64,000 nt of DNA from Sinorhizobium glycinis (GTDB lineage Bacteria; Pseudomonadota; Alphaproteobacteria; Rhizobiales; Rhizobiaceae). The position numbers and the translations under genes were made by a program. The stretch's first letter is position 1. Each line of letters opens with the position of its first letter. The notes below the pieces were generated by a model. The model ran no database searches, had not been told where the DNA came from, and saw nothing but the letters and a program-made list of their open reading frames with translations. Below are positions 59,423 through 64,000 of this stretch, piece after piece. The stretch spans positions 310,001-374,000 of the forward strand of contig NZ_LPUX01000064.1 of NCBI RefSeq assembly GCF_001651865.1. Direction: 5' to 3'.

Positions 59423-62400
59423 GTCCTTCCTCCCCTTCCCTCTGCAATGCGGCGCCCTTTTGCAGGCCGACGGCATCCAGATATCGTCTCAAGGCGGCCG
59501 GTTTCACCGGCTTCGCCATGACCTCGCAGCCCAGCGCCTTCGCCTCCGCGCCGACCTCCTCGCTGCGGTCCGCAGTGATCACGAGAGCGCCGACCTCCCG
59601 GCCCCAGTGTTTGCGCAGCCTGTCCAGCACCTCGACGCCGGTCGTGCCGTCGAGATGATAATCAACGAGCGCCAGATCTGGCACCTGGCCGTCGCAATTG
59701 GCAAGCGCCGTCCTCTCGTCGCCCGCAACAATCGGCCGGTGCCCCCAGCGGGAAAGCAAGGCGGCGAGCCCCTCTCGTATCGAGCTATCATTGTCGACGC
59801 AGAGCACGGTGAGCGCGGCATGGTTCGCCACCGAGGGCTGGGCGATCTTTTCCGAAGCGGCGACTGCGGCGCCTCCCGCCGCGAGCGGGACGGTGACGGC
59901 GAAACAGGTTCCGTGCCCCGGGCGGGAGCGCACGTCCAGGCGAAGCTCGAGCAAACGGCAGATGCGCTCGACGATCGCCAGGCCGAGGCCGCTCCCCTTC
60001 TCCCGCTCCTCGCCCGTATCGAGCCGGCGAAACTCCTCGAATATCTCCTTCTGCCGCTCCGGGGCGATGCCGATGCCGGTATCGCGCACTTCGATGCACA
60101 AGCCATCCTTCCGCCGCCGGCACCCCAGCAGGACCCTTCCGCTCGGCGTGTAGCGTATGGCGTTCGAGAGCAGGTTCTGCAGCACGCGACGCAGGAGCTG
60201 CGGGTCGGTCCGGACGACGCGTGCCGAGGCAACGACCTTGAGCGCGAGGCCGCGCTGGCGCGCCAGGGCGGAGAATTCCAGCTCGAGCTGGGCGAGAAGC
60301 GAGCCGACGGAAAAATCGACGGGCTGCGCCCGCGCGGCACCGGAATCATAGGACGAAATATCGAGCAGTTCGTCGAGCAGACGCTCCGTCGAGGACAGTG
60401 CCGCCGCCGCGTTCCTCGCAAGCGCCCGCTCCTCTGCCAGCAGGCCCTTTCCTGCTTCGTCGGGCTTCAGGGTCTCGTCAAGTGCCGCCAGATAGAGCCG
60501 CGCCGCGTTCAGCGGCTGCAGCAGATCGTGGCTTGCCGCAGCGAGGAAGCGTGTCTTGCCAATATTGGCCCGCTCGGCCTCGGCCTTGGCCTGCTCAAGC
60601 GCCTGCGTCCGCTCCTGGACGCGCCGCTCCAGTTCCTCGTTGGCGCGGCGCAGCCCCGCCGCGGCCCGATGCCGCTCGGTCACGTCCGTATAGGTCGAGA
60701 TATAGCCGCCCTCCGCCATGCGGTCATAGGCGATCTCCAGCACCATGCCGTCGGGCCGCTTGCGTTCGTAGACATAGGGCCAGGACTGCGTCGCGAGGTC
60801 CCGGTTGACGAGCAGTGCCTTGAGGTCCTCGGCGTCGTACTCGCCGCGCTCGCGGTTGAAGTCGACGAGGTCGGCGAGCGGCAGGCCGACGCGAATCAGG
60901 TCCTTCGGCAGGTCGAGCAGAGTCAGGAAGCGGGCGTTCCACGCCTCGATGGCGAGGTTGGCGTCGAAGACGCAGATGCCCTGCGGCACGCTTTCGAGCG
61001 CCCCTTGCAGGAGCTTGCGGTTGAAATGCAGCGCCTGCGACGCCTCGTCGAGCATCCCCACGGCTGCCTTGCGCGACAGCGAGCGGCTTTCGAGCGCCGC
61101 GGCCATCACCACGCGCGCCGACGCCGCGCCGAGCGCGCCCGCGATGAGGTTCTCGGTGAACCGCATCGCTTCCGCGTCGGCGAGCCCGTCCTGTCGCGAG
61201 CGGCGCTGTTCCACGAAATCATCGAAGGCGGATGCGCTGCGCTCGGCTCCGACGAAACGCGCGGCAAACGTCTTCAGGTCGTCGAGCCGCGTGACGAGCG
61301 GCAAGGAGGCAAGCGGTGGCTGCTGCGCGGGGACTCCCCCGGCGAAGGCCTCCGCCTGGAGGCGCTCGAGCGGCGAGCGATCCGCCAGCAGGGAGACGGC
61401 CGCAAAGACCAAGAGATTGGCACCAAGGCTCCAGAGCGTCGCATGCGAGATCGGGTCGAGGCCGGCAACACCGAACAGCGATTGAGGCTTGAGCCAGGCG
61501 AGCCCGATTGGCCCATTGGCGACAAGCGCATCGACGGCGGGGACGAGCGGCGCAATCGAGGGAAGGATCAGCGTGTAGATCCAGAAGGCGAAGCCGACGA
61601 CGATGCCTGCCGTGGCCCCCGCCCCCTTGGCGCGCCGCCACAGCAAGCCGCCCAGAAGGGCCGGTCCGAACTGGGCGATCGCAACGAAGGAGAGGAGGCC
61701 GATCACCGTCAGCGGATAGGCCTGGTCGACCAGCCGGTTCATCAGATAGGCGAGCAGCAGGATCCCTGCGACGGAAATCCGCCGCACCAGAAGCAGCGCC
61801 GCGGGCGACGGCCAGATCGCGCCGGACCGGCCGACGAGGCGCGAGCGCAGGAGAAGCGGGACGATGACGTCGTTGCAGAGCATCGTGCTCAGCGCCACCG
61901 AGGCGACGATCACCATGCCGGTCGCCGCCGAGAAGCCGCCGAGAAAGGCGACCAGCGCCATCGTCGGCGCATCGGCGGCAAGCGGCAGGGAGATCACGAA
62001 GGTGTCGGGGTTTACCGTATCGGCGAAACGCGCAATGCCGGCGATGGCGATCGGCACCATCAGCACGCTGAAGAAGATGAGATAGGCGGGGTAGAGCCAG
62101 GCGGCGGCGCGCACCTGCGATAGCGACCTGTTCTCGACCACCGCGACATGGAACATGTGCGGCAGGCAGAGGAACGAGATCGCGGCGATGATGGTGTTGG
62201 ATATCCAGGTCGGATCGGCAAAGTCCGGCGCCAGCAGTGACTCCATGCGCGGATCCGCTTGCGCGCGGGCGACGAGGTCGCCGAGGCCGTCGAACATGCC
62301 GAAGACGATGAACAGCGCGACGATGACGAAGGCGGACAGCTTGACGAGGCTCTCGAAGGCGATCGCCGCCATCAGCCCGCGGTGATGCTCGCTCGCATGG

Positions 62401-62954
62401 ATATGCCGAACGCCGAACATGATGGCGAACAGCGCCATCGACGCGGCGACCGCAAGGGTGCTGTCGCCGCGGATCGGCCGGACCGCTCCGGGGGCAACGG
62501 CCGGCGCGGTCAGGATGTCGAAACTGGTGCCGACCGCCTTCAGCTGCAGCGCGATATAGGGCAACACGGCAAGCAGCGCCGCCATGGTGACGAGCGCCGC
62601 AAGCCCCTGGCTCTTGCCGTATCGCGCCGCGATGAAGTCGGCGATCGAGGTGATGTTCTGGCTTTTCGCGACCGTGACGATCCTGGCGATCAGCCGCTGC
62701 CCGAAGATGAGAACGAGGGTCGGACCGATATAGATCGACAGGAAGTCGAATCCGCTCAAAGCCCGTCCGACCGAACCGTAGAAGCTCCAGGACGTGTTGT
62801 AGATGGCAAGCGTCAGCGCGTAGCCGAGTGCCGACATCCACTCGGCCGGAACGGCCAAGCGGCGGCCCGCACCTTGCCGATCCGTCCACCAGGCAATCAG
62901 GAACAGGATCACGACATAGGCTGTAGAAACGGAGAGGACGACCCAACCGGGCAT
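59394..62954 (-). CDS. mctS: Symporter-fused hybrid sensor histidine kinase, probable MctS
   Basis: 1186 residues. Residues 1-500 form a sodium:solute-symporter-like membrane domain with 12-13 helices. Then a linker, a PAS-like domain (about 650-760), a coiled coil (ERRVQERTQALEQAKAEAER), the kinase core (H-box ASHDLLQPLNAARL with His near 807, N-box NLLSNAIRYTP, DTGIGI, GSGLGLAI) and a C-terminal receiver with phospho-Asp near 1097 (LVDYHLDGTTG). It is of the CbrA type. Reading order suggests it senses the same monocarboxylates that the symporter gene upstream transports. Confidence 0.92.
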   Translation of the reverse strand: MPGWVVLSVSTAYVVILFLIAWWTDRQGAGRRLAVPAEWMSALGYALTLAIYNTSWSFYGSVGRALSGFDFLSIYIGPTLVLIFGQRLIARIVTVAKSQNITSIADFIAARYGKSQGLAALVTMAALLAVLPYIALQLKAVGTSFDILTAPAVAPGAVRPIRGDSTLAVAASMALFAIMFGVRHIHASEHHRGLMAAIAFESLVKLSAFVIVALFIVFGMFDGLGDLVARAQADPRMESLLAPDFADPTWISNTIIAAISFLCLPHMFHVAVVENRSLSQVRAAAWLYPAYLIFFSVLMVPIAIAGIARFADTVNPDTFVISLPLAADAPTMALVAFLGGFSAATGMVIVASVALSTMLCNDVIVPLLLRSRLVGRSGAIWPSPAALLLVRRISVAGILLLAYLMNRLVDQAYPLTVIGLLSFVAIAQFGPALLGGLLWRRAKGAGATAGIVVGFAFWIYTLILPSIAPLVPAVDALVANGPIGLAWLKPQSLFGVAGLDPISHATLWSLGANLLVFAAVSLLADRSPLERLQAEAFAGGVPAQQPPLASLPLVTRLDDLKTFAARFVGAERSASAFDDFVEQRRSRQDGLADAEAMRFTENLIAGALGAASARVVMAAALESRSLSRKAAVGMLDEASQALHFNRKLLQGALESVPQGICVFDANLAIEAWNARFLTLLDLPKDLIRVGLPLADLVDFNRERGEYDAEDLKALLVNRDLATQSWPYVYERKRPDGMVLEIAYDRMAEGGYISTYTDVTERHRAAAGLRRANEELERRVQERTQALEQAKAEAERANIGKTRFLAAASHDLLQPLNAARLYLAALDETLKPDEAGKGLLAEERALARNAAAALSSTERLLDELLDISSYDSGAARAQPVDFSVGSLLAQLELEFSALARQRGLALKVVASARVVRTDPQLLRRVLQNLLSNAIRYTPSGRVLLGCRRRKDGLCIEVRDTGIGIAPERQKEIFEEFRRLDTGEEREKGSGLGLAIVERICRLLELRLDVRSRPGHGTCFAVTVPLAAGGAAVAASEKIAQPSVANHAALTVLCVDNDSSIREGLAALLSRWGHRPIVAGDERTALANCDGQVPDLALVDYHLDGTTGVEVLDRLRKHWGREVGALVITADRSEEVGAEAKALGCEVMAKPVKPAALRRYLDAVGLQKGAALQREGEEGHEHAHRHRG

Positions 62955-62971
62955 GGCACCTCGCTGCCCAA

Positions 62972-63031
62972 CTGCAGCAATTTCAAAGTGCTATAGCGAC
63001 CTTGCGGATTTGATCGGACGCGGCGCTGTAG
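62972..63031 (-). repeat. Dispersed rhizobial palindromic repeat, reverse partial copy
   Basis: Read on the minus strand it gives CTACAGCGCCGCGTC, then GGTCGCTATAGCACTTTGAA and ATTGCTGCAG, matching the first part of the element at 42446-42552. It lies between the symporter and kinase genes. Confidence 0.65.
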
Positions 63032-63104
63032 CAGCGGCATTTTCCATCAGGCCGCCGTCGGTTCATTGCCATATCGGCCGGCGAATGGCAACGCGCGGCG
63101 CAAA

Positions 63105-63127
63105 GGGCCGGCCTGATCCGCCGGCCC
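63105..63127 (-). terminator. Hairpin terminator after the symporter gene
   Basis: GGGCCGGC (63105-63112) and GCCGGCCC (63120-63127) form a perfect eight-base-pair stem around a seven-base loop, seven bases beyond the symporter stop. The minus strand continues TTTG. It separates the symporter from the kinase operon. Confidence 0.6.
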
Positions 63128-63134
63128 CTTGGGA

Positions 63135-64000
63135 TTAGCTGCGCGAGTCGGCCTCGGCGACCGTCAGGTCGTCGGCGGTCTCTTTCGCCGGCACGACGAG
63201 GTTGACGACCACTGCGACCGCGACGTTGAGCGCCAGAGCCAGCAGTCCGGTATAGACCGAGACGGTCATCCCGTCGAAGGCCAGCGCATGCAGCGGTTTC
63301 AATCCGTCCGACCAGACGAGCGCCGAGCCGCCGATGAAGCCGGCCGCCCAGCCGGCAAGCAGCGCCGGAGCCCGGAACCAGCTGGTGTAGAGGCCGAAGA
63401 CGAGGGCCGGCAGGGTCTGCAGGATCCACAGGCCGCCGAGCAGCTGCAGGTCGAGCGCGAACTGGGTCGGCAGTATGAGGATGGCGAGAAGCGCCCCCAC
63501 TTTCACCAGCATCGAGGTGATCTTGGCGACCTGCGCCTCGCCGGCCGGCGTGACATCGGGGTTGACCCAGACCTTCCAGAAGTTGCGGGTGAAGAGGTTC
63601 GCCGCGCCGATGCTCATGACCGCCGCCGGAACGAGCGCGCCGATGGCGATCGCCGAGAAGGCGAAACCTGCGAACCAGCCCGGGAAGAGCGTCTTGAACA
63701 GCGTCGGGACGACGTCGTTGTTGCTCTGAAGCTGCAGCCCGGCGGCGTGCCCCATGTAGCCGAGGAGCGCGAGCAGGCCGAGGAGCAGCGTATAGGCGGG
63801 CAGCAGCACCGCATTCTTGCGGATCGTATTGGCGCCCGACGAGGCGAAGATGCCGGTCAGGGTGTGCGGATACATGAAGGCGGCGAGCGCCGAACCGAGC
63901 GCCAGCGTCACATAGGGGACGAGCTGCGCCGGATCGAGCAGGATGCCGCCCTTGCCCTTCGCCTCGAAGGCCGCATCGGCCGCCGAGAAGACGGCGCTGT
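63135..64000 (-). CDS. mctP: Sodium:solute symporter, probable monocarboxylate permease MctP (5' end outside window)
   Basis: The frame is open to the window edge, so only the last 288 residues are seen. There are at least seven membrane helices. VTLALGSALAAFMYPHTLTGIFASSGANTIRKNAVLLPAYTLLLGLL and AIAIGALVPAAVMSIGAANLFTRNFWK fit the SSS family of acetate/pyruvate/lactate permeases. The C-terminal tail is cytoplasmic and acidic. Adjacent genes for a symporter-like kinase and LuxR-type regulator match the MctP-MctSR set known from Rhizobium leguminosarum for pyruvate, lactate and alanine uptake. The identification by context is inferred. Confidence 0.8.
   Translation of the reverse strand, partial: SAVFSAADAAFEAKGKGGILLDPAQLVPYVTLALGSALAAFMYPHTLTGIFASSGANTIRKNAVLLPAYTLLLGLLALLGYMGHAAGLQLQSNNDVVPTLFKTLFPGWFAGFAFSAIAIGALVPAAVMSIGAANLFTRNFWKVWVNPDVTPAGEAQVAKITSMLVKVGALLAILILPTQFALDLQLLGGLWILQTLPALVFGLYTSWFRAPALLAGWAAGFIGGSALVWSDGLKPLHALAFDGMTVSVYTGLLALALNVAVAVVVNLVVPAKETADDLTVAEADSRS

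Noticed and set aside
59235..62123. A 962-residue open frame on the plus strand opposite the sensor kinase
   Set aside because: It is antisense to a clear multi-domain kinase, has no domain signature and no ribosome site, and arises from high GC at third codon positions. The same applies to long antisense frames at 46737-48992, 54226-56667 and 56349-58688.
1..64000. tRNA, rRNA, CRISPR, prophage or integrase genes
   Set aside because: None was recognised on either strand by eye; small structured RNAs could still have been missed.

Overview
The window is high-GC alphaproteobacterial DNA that looks like Rhizobiaceae, most likely Sinorhizobium/Ensifer. Three things point there: three copies of the rhizobial RIME palindromic mosaic element (4884-5056, 43409-43606, 58565-58745); other dispersed rhizobial intergenic repeats; and a dense load of ABC, TRAP and symporter catabolic operons, each next to a LacI, GntR or LysR regulator. 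I see no tRNA, rRNA, CRISPR array, transposase or phage gene. Both window edges cut a gene.

Layout. 1-4.3 kb: end of a TPR protein, a frameshifted cupin gene, a peroxiredoxin-like protein, an ECF41 sigma factor coupled to its carboxymuconolactone-decarboxylase partner behind a recognisable ECF41 promoter, a decayed VOC gene and a small secreted protein. 4.6-14.5 kb: sugar-acid catabolism. This part holds a decayed dihydrodipicolinate-synthase-family gene, a GntR/FCD regulator, an IlvD/Edd sugar-acid dehydratase, a GH25 lysozyme lipoprotein, an SMP-30 lactonase, L-idonate 5-dehydrogenase, a 2-ketoacid reductase, a 5-ketogluconate reductase, gluconokinase and a beta-hydroxyacid dehydrogenase. 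14.5-17.6 kb: an SDR/HxlR pair, a LacI regulator and a MazEF-type toxin-antitoxin pair with twin operators. 17.7-25.8 kb: a polar-amino-acid-type ABC transporter, a second LacI regulator and a ribose/galactose-type sugar ABC transporter. Copies of one palindrome (core GTTATCGATAAC) lie in front of the idn genes, both LacI genes and both ABC operons, so 11-26 kb probably forms one regulon.

25.8-37.4 kb is a stress and envelope region: a BON protein, a Gln-rich DUF1236 protein, a stand-alone SIR2-domain protein, a GGDEF-EAL protein paired with an orphan periplasmic binding protein, small membrane proteins, an unusual epimerase/SPW/VKOR-like fusion and a glycosyltransferase. Several of these genes, and the small secreted protein at 3958-4278, have GGAAC-N16/17-(C/G)GTT upstream, which resembles the EcfG/RpoE2 general stress promoter. 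37.3-43.4 kb: an HpcH aldolase, a DctPQM TRAP transporter, a LacI regulator and an FAH-family hydratase. 43.7-50.2 kb: the fluoride exporter CrcB, a chemoreceptor with a CheR-docking tail, and a second GGDEF-EAL/orphan binding-protein pair. 50.3-58.5 kb: a LysR regulator and a Liv-type ABC operon ending in a shikimate-dehydrogenase-like enzyme and a QuiC1-type dehydroshikimate dehydratase fused to an HPPD-like domain, which suggests quinate/shikimate uptake and conversion to protocatechuate. 58.8-64 kb: a LuxR-type response regulator, a symporter-fused hybrid histidine kinase and the end of a sodium:solute symporter, in the arrangement expected for MctR-MctS-MctP monocarboxylate transport.
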